Positions 48,241 to 59,260 of a DNA stretch of 64,000 bases are shown piece by piece (within the stretch, counting starts at the first letter, position 1; every line of letters begins with the position of its first letter). The notes below the pieces were generated by a model. The model worked only from the letters and a program-made list of their open reading frames with translations, had not been told where the DNA came from and did not search any database. The stretch comes from Gonatopus flavifemur. Lineage: Eukaryota; Arthropoda; Insecta; Hymenoptera; Dryinidae. Position numbers and translations under genes: made by a program. The DNA lies in assembly GCA_018340375.1 (NCBI GenBank), contig JAFFJZ010000002.1, positions 27,856,001 through 27,920,000 of the forward strand. The letters run 5' to 3'.

Positions 48241-50383
48241 TCGAATTGAATTGAAGCTGAACTAATGTGGTAATGAACGACATGGTACAATGAAATCAAT
48301 TCAGTAATCGTTTCAAGAATAAAATCATTGAAATATAATTCTATACTTTTTCTCAAGTTTGAAATTGATTTGAATATGACGTAAGAATTTATAAATACCC
48401 TCATTGCAAACCGCACTCATACGTGGAATCGACTAAATAGACTGTTGAAACAGCAGTGTTCTTAGAAAGAAGGAATTGTGTAACAATATTTTGAAATCTC
48501 CCGCGTTTTTCGTGAATTTAGTTAGATTTGCGGTTATAAGAACTACAGTTACGAGATGCACGATACTTAGAGAGTTTCGAATCGGTGTAGGTCAACTTTG
48601 TTCTTCAGGGCCAGGTTTAAGTAATTAAATGAGGTAATTGCTTCAAGGTGTACACAATTTTGCGGTGACCTTTCACGTTGATAAACATTATGTTTTTTTC
48701 ACAATTATACAAATATATACCTCGGCATGGATAAGTGACTAAATAGAGCCTGGTGCAATTCATTTGGGATGGACTTTTGTTTCTCTCAACTCGTTTCAAC
48801 ATTCAAACAAAGATTCGAAACAATTCAAGTGTAAGGAGTTGGTTGTGATAATCAAGTATGATGTCTTGTAACGGTTTGAACACGAAAATAGGATAATGTA
48901 AACATTTTGTACGAAACATATACTTTACATTCATTTTATGGTCTTATTATGATAATGAAATGATAATATTTACAGAGACGACAAGTCGTATCATCTTAGC
49001 GATGTTTAGCAGAAAATTACCTGCCGGGTCGTTGTTCTTTGTGATCTTTATCACCATTCTCCGAGATTTGAGCATCGTTTTGGATAATTAATAACGACAA
49101 AAGTTCGGAAACGGAAAAGAATGGGTTCAATTCTCATGTATAAACTCGGGCGAAAGTGATAAATCCGGCGCATTGATGACACTTTCGCTCGACACAAGTT
49201 CATTGCCCGCGTAAAAAGGAAGAAAAAAAAAATACAACCAACCACGCGTCAGAATGAATCTGTAATGAGGAGCGAGTGAAGGCTCGGCGTCTGTGGTTAG
49301 AACGAATTTCTAATTTGCCGAGGGAAAGAAAAGAAAAGAAAAGAAAAAACACTGCTTTGAGGAAAATTTTTTTTCTTCATATGTGGACGCATATTCAAAT
49401 TATTCGTATAACGCTGTTTGAATAATCTGTTGAATTTTGACACCGTTTCTGCTCCGAATCATCATTTCAAATAACATATTTCACGATAAGTTGAACATGT
49501 ATCTTATATAGATTTAAATATATCAAAAACGCAACTTTCTAAACGCACTTCAAGTGTAAATATGGAAATATAAATCTTAATCTCCCTCATCCCAGGCACG
49601 GTACAACAATTGCATCGAATTTTCTCATCATTATGTGCGTATGTTCAGTGAGCCATCATTAGGGACTAATGCTACAATATTTCCTTCAGAAGTTTCGCAC
49701 GAAAGTGAAAAGAATAAAGGGAGATTTCTCGTGTTCGAGAACAAGCGAAAGAGAAGCATCTCCTGAGAATCGTGTCGAGTTCAATTCCAACTAAACCAGT
49801 TGGAGTGAAGTTCATTTTCAAGATCATGGCTATAAAGATCATCATCACATTCCATCGCATAAACTATCTCGACACTTGCTTTTAGAACCAATTCTTTTAT
49901 TTTAATACTTACTTCTTGATTGTTCCTTGATTTGACAGATAGAATCGTCGCAAATGTGTTTAGCAATTTATATGCAGGGTGTTTTTACTTTCACCGTGAC
50001 GAATCTGCGGGTACATTATTGCGATCTTCTCTCATAATCACGACACAGAGAGATGATTTCCAGATAAATAATGTTTGAATCAACAATGGATTCGTCGTGA
50101 TGTACACCGAATTCATTCGAATAATTGTATACACGTTGAATCAAGGAGACACGGAGCGTGAAAACTTGATAATATTTCTGTGTTCAGGAAATGGATTCGT
50201 GTAAATATTATTGACGGTAGAGACATTACTTCATAGAATGAGGGAGAAATGATCATAATTCTTCAGGATTTTCTTTTGGAAAGCAATGAGGAAAAAAAAA
50301 CATGTCTTCGAATTGTGTGAAGTTTGTTTTCCAAATTCTGCAAAGCGAGTGTAAATAGAATTAAATAGGGCTTCAGGGGGACT
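48241..50383. other. Non-genic stretch with a less AT-rich block
   Basis: The block 49000-49330 is richer in CG-containing words (GCTCGACACAAG, GAGGAGCGAGTGAAGGCTCG) and ends in a GAAAAGAAAA run. It could be a regulatory or untranslated exon segment. No recognised coding sequence elsewhere. Confidence 0.4.
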
Positions 50384-50863
50384 ATACTGAGAAAAATTTC
50401 TATAGTCACTGTACCTGAAACATCTCAATTGAACATTCCTAATGAGAGCTACTGAAAATTTGGTTAACTCCACCAAGAAAGTATAGTTGATTCGTCACTT
50501 AGTTGTATCGAATTCCCAGTAGCTTTTACTCAGAATATTTAGTTCAGGCATTTTAGCTGCACTGAGAACCCAATTTTTTAGATTCAAAGAAAATTTTCTT
50601 TGCCCTCATTCTAATAAATATTTTTTTAAATGGAAAAATTCTTCATCAGATTGAAACAAAAAATTTGCAAATTGAGACAGAAATATATTCCTTCTTGAAT
50701 TCGAAGAATATAATTTCAATTCAATGGAAAATCCTCTCATTGGAATGAACTATCTTTTCCATTGAAAACAAGATTTATCCAGAACGAGGGCAAAGAAATG
50801 TTCTTGAAATCTAAGAAATTGGATTCTCAGTGTACACTGATCTCAAAAACTTTTCTCAGTGTA
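50384..50863. repeat. Outer TIR element interrupted by a MITE
   Basis: CTATACTGAGAAAAATTTC at the left and AAAACTTTTCTCAGTGTA at the right. The right arm is cut short by the inner element at 50560-50832. Confidence 0.55.
50560..50832. repeat. TIR MITE, CACTGAGAAYCCAA family, copy 2
   Basis: CACTGAGAACCCAATTTTTT at the left and AAGAAATTGGATTCTCAGTG at the right, followed inward by TTTTCTTTGCCCTCATTCTA / AACGAGGGCAAAGAAATG. Same family as 38133-38363. Confidence 0.82.
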
Positions 50864-51521
50864 GTTAATCCTTCCAGTCAATTTGTCAATGCGAAAGTCA
50901 AAGTTTTCTTTTTTTTACACAAAAGGACTTTATGAAACTGTTATTCCTTGATTAGGATAATCTTCAGGTGAACAAACGGAGAAAAGACTCGTTCGAACAG
51001 CAAGGAAAAATGTTTGAGAATCTGTGGCAATCTGGGTACAACGTTTTTTTGTGGTTTTTCAGCAGCATATTTCAAGTGGGTACAGAATGAATTAGGGCTG
51101 TACTTGGAATCTGTTCGAATACCAAATTGGAATATTCCGGAAGGAGAGAATTGATTGAATCGAGAATCACAGAGAAAACAATAGCAGGATTTTTCAGCTG
51201 ATGTTGCCGAAGCTAAATACGCTAAATTTTTTTCTTGAGCGAAATACGGTAGAAAATGCTTATAGCATATCACATAAATATATATTTATGCAATATGCTA
51301 CACTATTATAATCGGACGCCTACAAAATTCACGCGCCGGGCGGTAATATCCTTCGAGCCAGCACTGCTGAGATCGTAGATTGTTCGTTGCTATGTTCAGA
51401 CATTATTCCACTAATTCACTCGGAATGTACTGATTGTTGTTCTAATTTTTTCCTCCGTGTACAAGTATCGAGTGTCCAGTAATTGTTGTGAATTTCGTGT
51501 ATTTAAAAAAAAGTTTCACAA
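50864..51521. other. 5' flank of the zinc-knuckle gene, with inverted gene fragment
   Basis: Contains the 42-bp inverted match to the gene (51216-51257). The sequence around 51310-51470 is less AT-rich (CACGCGCCGGGCGGTAATAT) and includes a TTTTTTCCTCCGTGTA tip like those of neighbouring TIR elements. Promoter and 5' UTR of the gene presumably lie here; no TATA box was assigned. Confidence 0.4.
51216..51257 (-). pseudogene. Inverted fragment of the 51522-53186 gene family
   Basis: Read on the minus strand, these 42 bases match 52174-52215 of the downstream gene with two differences, encoding FLPYFAQEKNL in both. The minus-strand frame continues for about 80 codons with no further match to the gene that I can see. 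It is likely a leftover of a second, inverted family copy. Confidence 0.6.
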
Positions 51522-53186
51522 ATGGCTTCTCGAAAATGTATCAATGCTCCAGATAACTTCTGCTACATATGTGGAAATTATGTAATAAAGAGACAGCAAC
51601 AAATAATTTCTAAATGTATTGAAGAACTATACGATAGCTATTTCAAAATCAACATAAAAAACCAAGACAAACAATGGGCGCCTCATAAAGTGTGTTCGAC
51701 ATGTGAACGTGAACTTCGGAAATGGTCAAGAGGAGAAAAACATTGTTTTAGTTTACAGACTCCAATGATTTGGATGGAACCGCAAAATCATATCAACGAT
51801 TGTTACTTCTGCTGTTCAAGCATAAAAGGATTTAATTCTAAAAATAAAGCAGCGATAAGTTATCCTGATATTCGTTCTGTGATTTTACCTACGTATAAAG
51901 ATCCTGATAGCAAAGAGTTATGCCATCCTGCCCAACCATTTTCATCTGATCCTAGTTTATTTCAAGAGGTTATAATGAATACTTCAGATCCTGACGATGA
52001 ATATTACGAGTGCAACGAAACACCACCACTGTTTTCTCAAAGTGAATTGAATGATTTGACAAGAGATCTTAATCTTCCGAAAGATGCTGCGGAATTACTC
52101 GGTTCCAGATTGAAAGAAAAAAGCATGCTGGATCGTACAACGAACTTTTATTGGTATAGAAATAGAGAGAAGGATTTTCTACCGTATTTTGCTCAAGAAA
52201 AAAATTTAGTGTATTGTTGTGATGTGCCTGGCCTACTCAAAATGTTTGATGTAGAATACAATCCAAATGATTGGAGACTTTTTATAGATTCTTCGAAACG
52301 GAGCCTCAAAGTAGTATTGTTACATAATGGTAATAAATTTGCTTCTTTGCCTATTGGACATTCTACTCATTTGAAAGAATGTTATGAAAATTTGGATTTC
52401 GTCCTCAAAAAAATGAATTACTCCAATCATAACTGGACCATATGTGGTGATCTCAAAATATTAACTATGTTGCTTGGTCAACAAGGAGGGTATACAAAAT
52501 ACCCCTGTTTTCTATGTGAATGGGATAGTAGGAATAGAGCACGACATTGGATCCAGAAAGATTGGCCACAGAGAGCATCATTGAACCCTGGAAGTAAAAA
52601 TGTTGTACACGAAACACTAGTTGACCGCTCCAAAATTCTGCTACCTCCGCTTCATATCAAATTAGGCATTATGAAGCAATTCGTAAAGGCATTGCCTAAA
52701 GATGGTCTTTGTTTCAAATATTTATGTGATAAATTCAAGCATTTATCGGATGCGAAGATAAAAGAAGGCGTTTTTGTTGGTCCAGACATAAGGAAATTGA
52801 TGCAAGATCCTGACTTTGAAAAAACTATGAATAAAACCGAGAAGCTCGCTTGGAAGTCATTTAAGGAAGTCGTACAACATTTTTTAGGGAACAGAAAAAG
52901 CCCTGATTATGAAAATATAGTCAACAGCATGCTTAACAATTTCAAAATCCTGGGTTGTAATATGAGTATAAAACTCCATTATTTGCATTCCCATATTGAC
53001 TTTTTCCCCGAGAATCTTGGTGCTGTCAGTGAAGAGCAAGGGGAGAGATTTCATCAAGACCTTAAGGTTATGGAGACCAGATATCAAGGAAGGTGGGACG
53101 TTAGAATGATGGCTGACTATTGCTGGATGTTGAAGAGAGATGAACCGAATCATAAGTACAACAGAAACATCAAACAGAAGTTTTGA
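51522..53186 (+). CDS. Intact zinc-knuckle, DDE-like protein (transposase or transposase-derived)
   Basis: A single intronless frame of 554 codons without a stop or frameshift. The N-terminus has a ZAD-like pattern, Cys-14/Cys-17 with His-55 and Cys-58/Cys-61, then another pair at Cys-94/Cys-97. The middle has WRLFID with Asp-256, then CGDLK with Asp-310, the CFLCEW knuckle Cys-329/Cys-332, LPPLHIKLG, and NLGAVSEEQGERFHQD with Glu-504/505/508. Spacing of D, D and E around a zinc knuckle is what many eukaryotic cut-and-paste transposases show, so an RNase H-fold core is likely but inferred. I recall similar proteins as multicopy, uncharacterised genes in arthropods (SEEQGERFH and YQGRW are typical words) but cannot name the superfamily. 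Start: first ATG after the upstream in-frame stops, in AAATGG context. I see no flanking TIRs that clearly bracket it. It could be an active element, a recent relic or a domesticated gene. Confidence 0.85.
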   Translation: MASRKCINAPDNFCYICGNYVIKRQQQIISKCIEELYDSYFKINIKNQDKQWAPHKVCSTCERELRKWSRGEKHCFSLQTPMIWMEPQNHINDCYFCCSSIKGFNSKNKAAISYPDIRSVILPTYKDPDSKELCHPAQPFSSDPSLFQEVIMNTSDPDDEYYECNETPPLFSQSELNDLTRDLNLPKDAAELLGSRLKEKSMLDRTTNFYWYRNREKDFLPYFAQEKNLVYCCDVPGLLKMFDVEYNPNDWRLFIDSSKRSLKVVLLHNGNKFASLPIGHSTHLKECYENLDFVLKKMNYSNHNWTICGDLKILTMLLGQQGGYTKYPCFLCEWDSRNRARHWIQKDWPQRASLNPGSKNVVHETLVDRSKILLPPLHIKLGIMKQFVKALPKDGLCFKYLCDKFKHLSDAKIKEGVFVGPDIRKLMQDPDFEKTMNKTEKLAWKSFKEVVQHFLGNRKSPDYENIVNSMLNNFKILGCNMSIKLHYLHSHIDFFPENLGAVSEEQGERFHQDLKVMETRYQGRWDVRMMADYCWMLKRDEPNHKYNRNIKQKF

Positions 53187-53636
53187 AGAAACTAGAAAAA
53201 GATATCATAAGTCCTTTTGATTTATCTAGTATCTTAGGTCTTGTGTGAAACCAGTGCAGCCCCATGTCTGAATTTTATATAAAACGTATATATTTTTCGT
53301 TCATACAAATTGTTTAAAAAACTGTAAATATTCATATCTCACATAAAAATGAATCCCGATGTGCTGTAAAAAAACTGGCGTTATATTTTAGTTCCACAAT
53401 CTGAATACCTGGAAAGGAACCATTATTGTTCGAAGGGAAAATAAAAACTTATATTCCGCAGGTCTGTGAATTATCAACCCTTTGGGGAACCCATTGTTTT
53501 GAAGGGAAATTTTCCTTGAATATGTGAACATATAAGTTTTTGGGTCGCTGAATAAGAATATCATATTAGAAAATTAGAATTTTCATTCCCATACATCCTG
53601 GCAGCACCCTCAGGAGATCCTAGAAATATTATAATC
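53187..53636. other. 3' flank of the zinc-knuckle gene
   Basis: Presumed 3' UTR and spacer. AT-rich, with no further gene seen; the continuation in another frame (KKLEKDIISPF) after the stop hints at a slightly longer ancestral C-terminus. Confidence 0.4.
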
Positions 53637-53922
53637 TTGGGGATATATTTCACAACTTGGAATACTCGTAACTCTGCAAGGAGAAATTGTAGGTCACCGA
53701 TTAATAGCTTATCTTGAAGAGTAAGAGTAGTACTGGATGATGCAATTAGAAGAAAAGACTAAAAAAAATTGTGCACTCAGTACATGAATTCCAAAGTAAT
53801 CAAAAAACCCATTTTTCGTGGACCTAATCTTAAATATCTTGAAATGCTTACGCGATGGCCCAATCCTGACTCCGGATTTGGATTCTACGCAGAAAATTAC
53901 TTCAGAAAAGAGAATTTCATTT
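53637..53922. repeat. Tandem unit 1 (about 285 bp)
   Basis: This stretch aligns with 53975-54260 in the same orientation at many blocks (GGGATATATTTCACAACTTG, GATTCTACGCAGAAAATTAC, AAAACCCATTTTTCGTGG). Both units are non-coding and clearly diverged from each other. Confidence 0.75.
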
Positions 53923-53974
53923 GAAGGAAAATTTCATTGTCGATCAGTGTAATAAATGCGAATACTCATTCTGT

Positions 53975-54260
53975 TGTTGGGACATATTACACAACTTAGA
54001 ATGGTCGTAACTTTGCGAGAAAAAATCGTACATGAACGTTCAATAGCTCATTTTAAACGGGAAGAGTAGTGCAAATTGATGAAGTTGAGAGAAAAGATCA
54101 AAAAAATTTTATGCGTCCTGTACATAACCTCAAAAGTAGCGAAAAACCGCATTTTTTGCGTATTTACCCTCAGATATCTCAAAATCCTGACGTGATAGCC
54201 CAATTCTGGCTCCGGATTCGGATTCTACGCAGCAAATTACTTCGGAAAATGGTCACCAGT
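53975..54260. repeat. Tandem unit 2 (about 285 bp)
   Basis: This is the partner of 53637-53922 (GGGACATATTACACAACTTA, GATTCTACGCAGCAAATTAC, AAAACCGCATTTTTTGCG). The offset between units is about 338 bp, so a monomer of that length may be the repeat unit, with less conserved linkers. Confidence 0.75.
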
Positions 54261-54370
54261 TCCAAGGGGGAAAAACCTCGCAGGCCTGTGTTATTTGAGA
54301 TTTGATTCTACTATTTTCTGGAATATTGGGAGGAGGATGGGAAGAGAAATGTAACTCTTCGGGCTGAATT

Positions 54371-54558
54371 TCATGGAATAGGGTCGGAATAATCAAGTTC
54401 TAAGTTAAAACAGTTAATCTTGAAGTTTCCTGTAACAGGACTAATCATTGATATAACTGTCTCTTGAATATTTCTTCCGTTCGGAATAATTAACAATGGC
54501 AGATAAGTACTCACAGTTGAGGCCTGCATAAGATAATAATTCATCTCGAAATACGTAC
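54371..54558 (-). CDS. Possible terminal exon, unassigned
   Basis: An acceptor-like TTTTATGTTTCAG (minus strand) is followed by a frame to a stop at 54371 (GTYFEMNYYLMQAST..., later LPLLIIPNGRN). It is protein-like, with a hydrophobic stretch, but no family is recognised. Nearby minus-strand frames at 54986-55418 do not splice to it in an obvious way. Confidence 0.2.
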
Positions 54559-54629
54559 CTGAAACATAAAAGAATTTCATATTTTAACAAATTTATTTTT
54601 AGTCATTTATTTCAATATTGATATCATTT

Positions 54630-54866
54630 CCCGGGTCGAGAAATTTGGATGGTTTTTGTCCTGATGGTTGATTAATCCAGACAAAAACAGTACTTTTTCA
54701 AGATTTCAGTCTGAATTTCTCCTCAATTACTTTCATTCGCTGGAGGAGAAATTCAGACTAAAATCTTGAAAAGTACTGTTTTTGTCCGCATCAATCAATC
54801 ATCAGGACAAAATCAGTCTAAAAATGAAATAAGAGGACAAAAACCGTCCAAATTTTGTGACTCGGG
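54630..54866. repeat. Palindromic MITE, 237 bp
   Basis: CCCGGGTCGAGAAATTTGGA at the left pairs with TCCAAATTTTGTGACTCGGG at the right. The inner arms AAAACAGTACTTTTTCAAGA / TCTTGAAAAGTACTGTTTTT and CAGTCTGAATTTCTCC / GGAGAAATTCAGACT are long and nearly exact. Confidence 0.85.
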
Positions 54867-55678
54867 TTCATTGTTATGCTACGATATTATAAACAGATAC
54901 TAAAAACGCATATCATTACTTTTCCTTCAAATTTTGCATATAATGATATTTTCCCGGTGATAATGCATATTTTACTATACATTTTTCAAGACTTTCCCAA
55001 AATTGAGACATAAATATTGGTTTTTAAGCCGAACAACAAGATTTTTCGAGTCACTTGGACGTACCATCGAATTTGTTTCCTGTTAAATTCTCCATAGTGA
55101 TATTCTAAAAAATCTACTAATTGTATTGTTGAGTTTTCATTTTTCAAAGAATATTGTGCAATTTGCAAAGATCTATTTAATTCATAAAAATTGGATTTAA
55201 TATCTAAATAATAAAATGTTAATTTCAAATGAAATTGCAACCTTTTCATTAGTGTATATTTTGTTCTTATTCTTTGCATATTTGCATGCATATTTTGGCT
55301 TTTTGATAGTACATATAATCCAATGTCTAATGATAATATTTTTTGAATTAAAATTTTTTATTTTCGGTTCAAAATAGTATTCAATTGTTATTTCCGTAAC
55401 ACAGTAACTTGAATCCATGAATAAACTCAGGTACCAGTTTTACAGCACAATAGTGGAAGAGCAAATGTTAAAAATCCCTTCAAAAAATCAATTTTCAATA
55501 TTTGTCAACCGTATGATGTTATTATAAATCATTATACCATCATCCAGTATGCATTTCCACTCCACATTTATCATAGAATCACAATTATACGTTGAAGTTT
55601 TCATGATAAAGTGTTTTTTAAAATAAATGTGTTATCAAAGGAACGTATTCTTCAATGAGAAGTAAATTAAAGTTCACA
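54867..55678. other. Non-genic AT-rich stretch
   Basis: Two overlapping minus-strand frames (54986-55291 and 55197-55418) run through very AT-rich sequence with no recognised motif. Confidence 0.35.
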
Positions 55679-55961
55679 CACGGAGAAAAAAAATTTCGTT
55701 ATTTTAACGAATCCGTCTTCGCTGAACGGATTGAATAACCTAACGATGACCTTTCACTGTGTTAATGAGCTAATTCGCTGTATTTACTAACTGATTCGTT
55801 ATAATTATCAGTCCTTCGCTAATTTTACGAAGCTTGATTCGCTGAAACAACGAATCGCCGTTCACTTCAGCGGACTTGCTTTGCTGTCCATATAATAACA
55901 AGCGAGTTTCGTTAAAAGACAGCGAAATTCTTGCTATTCCAACGAATTTTTTTTCTCCGTG
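55679..55961. repeat. TIR element, CACGGAG family, AGCGAA-rich
   Basis: CACGGAGAAAAAAAATTTCG at the left pairs with CGAATTTTTTTTCTCCGTG at the right. The interior repeats CTGAACGG, TTCGCTG and AGCGAA words. Same tips and same inner words as 37347-37900. Confidence 0.75.
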
Positions 55962-58245
55962 CAGTAATAAAAACTGCCAATCCTCACAAAATCGAACATT
56001 AAAATATGCAGATACACATAATCAATTCAACTTCATTTCTCGAAATTATTTTACAACAATACGATTGTTTTTTTTTTCGTTAAAAGTCACATTTACAAAT
56101 GATTTGTAAGATTTTCGAGACGATTAAAATTCACGTTTTCCGTTCTATGTTACATCGAAATTATAAAATTACGATGAAATAATGATTTATAATATAAGGA
56201 AATTATATTACACTCAACAGAAGAAATTCATCTACCTTGACCTACACAACCAAAACTAGTTTCTTAACTAACTTCGTGAAGTAGTTGTTACCCACAGAGT
56301 TTCTAATATTTATGTAATTGATTACATGATGTGTGTTATATATTCCTTGAAAATGTGCAAGTAAATGAAAGTGAATACTGACATCTAAATCGTGTTTTAT
56401 CGGTAATTTTCTAATCACTCTATGAACAAAAGAACACTGGATAACACACATAATTACAATCAGGGGGGAGAAAAAAAAACCCGAATCCGGTACGGATAAC
56501 GAAGTTAAGTTGTTACGCGTTGAGAACTTTGATAGTAAAAACTTGAATGATTAGTTGACGAGAGCTTGAACAACTCGTATCATTATTTCTTCACATTCCT
56601 CCAATTGATTGTTCAAATTATATAGAACTTCAACTGTCGTGACAAACAAATTTCCCATTCGAGCGTCCAAGTTATGATAATCGAATCAATTTAATAGGGT
56701 TGTATATAGAGAATATCCGTATTTATTTCCATCCGCGGAAACTAAATCCCACCAATCTTGTAGTTTGCGAATCCTTCAACGTCCTGGACAACATGCTATC
56801 CGAGAATGAAAAGAATTTCAACTATTCGCGGTGTGCGTCATCATCGGTCGTACCGTTAATATACGCTAGGCTCTTTGAATCTGTAATGCAAGGTAAAATC
56901 GTTTAGTAATCGATAATTTCCTTGCATGAATTCTTTCCAGTTCAACTTGGGGTTTTTCCAAGAGCAGAACTGATTTTAATACCAAATATCACTTACGATA
57001 AAAGTCATCAAGTTTGTAGTTTTCTTCCGCTACGTAATAATAATTGATATTGTTCGAGTGTGAGTCATAAAACTGTTTTGGAATTAAAAAATTAAATGTT
57101 TGTCAACAGACATGAATCAAAACGATTTTTTTTTTTTCAACGACATCAGTACGACGGTGTTTCATTATTTTCATACTTTTTAACATTCATGTGACGATTC
57201 TAGTGGTCATAGCACAAAAATATCTTTGACTTGGTCTCATGCACAGAAGAGGGATGGGGCTGCTGTTCTTTTGAATAAGACACCTTCTTTCCGTATAATA
57301 TAACTGACACACGTGGAAACACAAACGTTTCGATGTTTGTTTTTCATAGTACACTCAGAGCTTTTAGCATCGTTTTAATATCCCAATTTGTCTTACAAAA
57401 TATCCATCCAATCATCTCAGACAAGCGACACGATTCTCATTTGAAGATTATAAATTCCAAAAGGATTGGAACATAAATAATATATCTTTGTTCCCATAGG
57501 TATATGAATTCTTGCTGTCTTTTTTAACAAAACAAATCATCTTTCCGAGATGACTCTGATCCTTCTTTACTACTTATTTACGTCAGCCCCATGAAAATAA
57601 TCGTGATGCCTCCTGAAAATTCATTGTATCAAATGTTGTACCGTCCTTGAAAGTAGATCTACTTGGAAGCTCTCTTTATGATTCATTATTTCAAAGGCAT
57701 TTCTGCCGCCCTCGCCGAATGTCCATGTCAGAAACGGATTGCTTGTTCTAAGAAAAAGTTGAAGAAACCGAGATGAAGAGTTCAAATTGAATCGACTAGG
57801 ATACGACCTTGCCATCCGTATCACGTTGAGACTAAACTCACCGGTCGGATAGAATGTCTTGGGAAAAACGCGAATGAATGAACTAAAAATAACTTTGGAT
57901 CTAGTGGTTCGCCGGAATCATGATGATGGTTCGTGGTGCGTCACGTACACGCACCGTCGAGTCATGTCGATAAGAAAACTCGATGTCGTCACAGTTCGCC
58001 AGGATGTATTAATAACCGTTGGCATCAAATGATTGTGAAAAGGAAAAAACATAATCAACATTGTCCAGGAAATTGCATTTATGGAAATTTCTACTGCTCT
58101 TTAAATCTCAAATCCTGAAATTCATATCAAAATTTAAATAACGATTCACATAAGCCATGGAGGAATGTTTGACAAAATGGAAAAACTCAGTGAAAATTTA
58201 GGAAGAATGTAAAAATAGTTTTGGATTATTCTATACTTTCAACTG
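55962..58245. other. Non-genic stretch
   Basis: Frames of up to 77 codons occur without recognised motifs. The block 57840-58030 is less AT-rich (TGGTGCGTCACGTACACGCA) and could be regulatory or an untranslated exon. Confidence 0.35.
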
Positions 58246-59260
58246 CACAGAAAAAAAAGTATTTCTTTGAATCTCAGATATTGTTATTTGAATAGGTTTC
58301 GAATAGATATTTCTTCGACAGGAATAAATGTTTTGTTCGTGCAAACAAATTCATTATTTGGTCTTTCTTGTGAATAAGCGATGAACGAAGTGAAGGAGCA
58401 AGTGAGCGTGTGTTGAGATTTGCGGATGACATAGAAAATATTCTCAACACTATGAAAACAATATTACTAGAAAAGTATTGTATGAATATAAATAAGGAAA
58501 ACACAAAATTCATGATTTGTACAACAGCTAAAACATCAAGGAGAAAGAAAATCAAAATAGATGCAGAGACAATTCAGCAAGCGAAAGAATTTAAATATCT
58601 AGGAAGCATAATTACAGAAAACGTTAAAAGCGAGAATAGCACAAGGAAAGCAGGCTTTCCACCAAAAGAAACAGTTACTATGCTCAAAGAATATTGGCTT
58701 AGCGGTGAGGAAGTAATTCTTGAAGAGTTACGTTTGAAGCACAGCATTATATGGTTGCGAAACTTGGACAATTGGAAAAACGGACCAACGAAGACTTGGA
58801 GCTTTTGAAATGTGGTGTTAAAGAAGGATGCTTAGAATAAAGTGGATAGAGAAAGTAAAGAATGAAGAAGTACTTGAGAAGGTAAATGAAAAAAGAAGTC
58901 TTTTGAGACATGTCGTGAAAAGAAGAAGTAATCTCATAGGACACACATTAAGGGATGATAGTAGTTCATTGAAAACAATATTGGAAGGAAAAATAAATGG
59001 TAAAAGTCGCAAAGGTAGACCTAGATTAAGTTATATGAAGCAAATTATACAAGATAAGGGTTGTCGTAGATATGTAGAAATTAAGCGTTTAGCTGATAAT
59101 AAACAGGGTTGGAGGATTCCATCAAACCAGTCATAATATTGATGATTACTTCATCATGATGATGCTTGTGAATAACAAGTATATTTTTTGTTACAGAAAT
59201 ATCTATTTGGATCTATTCAAATAACAATTTCTAAGATTCAAAGGAATACTGTTTTCTGTG
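58246..59260. mobile_element. TIR element carrying a non-LTR retrotransposon insertion
   Basis: TIRs of about 72 bp: CACAGAAAAAAAAGTATTTC at the left and, inverted, ACTGTTTTCTGTG at the right, continuing through TTTGAATCTCAGATATTG / CAATTTCTAAGATTCAAA and ATTTGAATAGGTTTCGAATA / TATTTGGATCTATTCAAAT. Without the insertion the host element would be about 215 bp, a typical MITE size. The inserted retrotransposon piece is at 58378-59164. Confidence 0.85.
58378..59164 (+). pseudogene. 5'-truncated non-LTR reverse transcriptase fragment
   Basis: Two adjacent frames encode the end of a LINE-type reverse transcriptase. The first (58410-58808) has RFADDIENIL, i.e. the catalytic (F/Y)ADD motif, then INKENTKFMIC and KEFKYLGSIIT. 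The second (58828-59136) reads RRMLRIKW-like MLRIKWIEKV, then HVVKRRSNLIGHTLRDD, GRPRLSYMKQII and ends IPSNQS. The join near 58800 is frameshifted and residues around KTSRRKK are decayed, so it is dead. The 11-bp word CTTGTGAATAA stands on both sides (58367-58377 and 59165-59175), the target-site duplication of a retrotransposition event, and the 3' end is a short ATGATGATG tail. The RTE or a related clade is possible, but the fragment is too short to say. Confidence 0.88.

Noticed and set aside
50941..51273. 110-codon minus-strand frame as a gene
   Set aside because: Only the first 15 or so residues match the neighbouring gene family; the rest has no support and no clear start or promoter.
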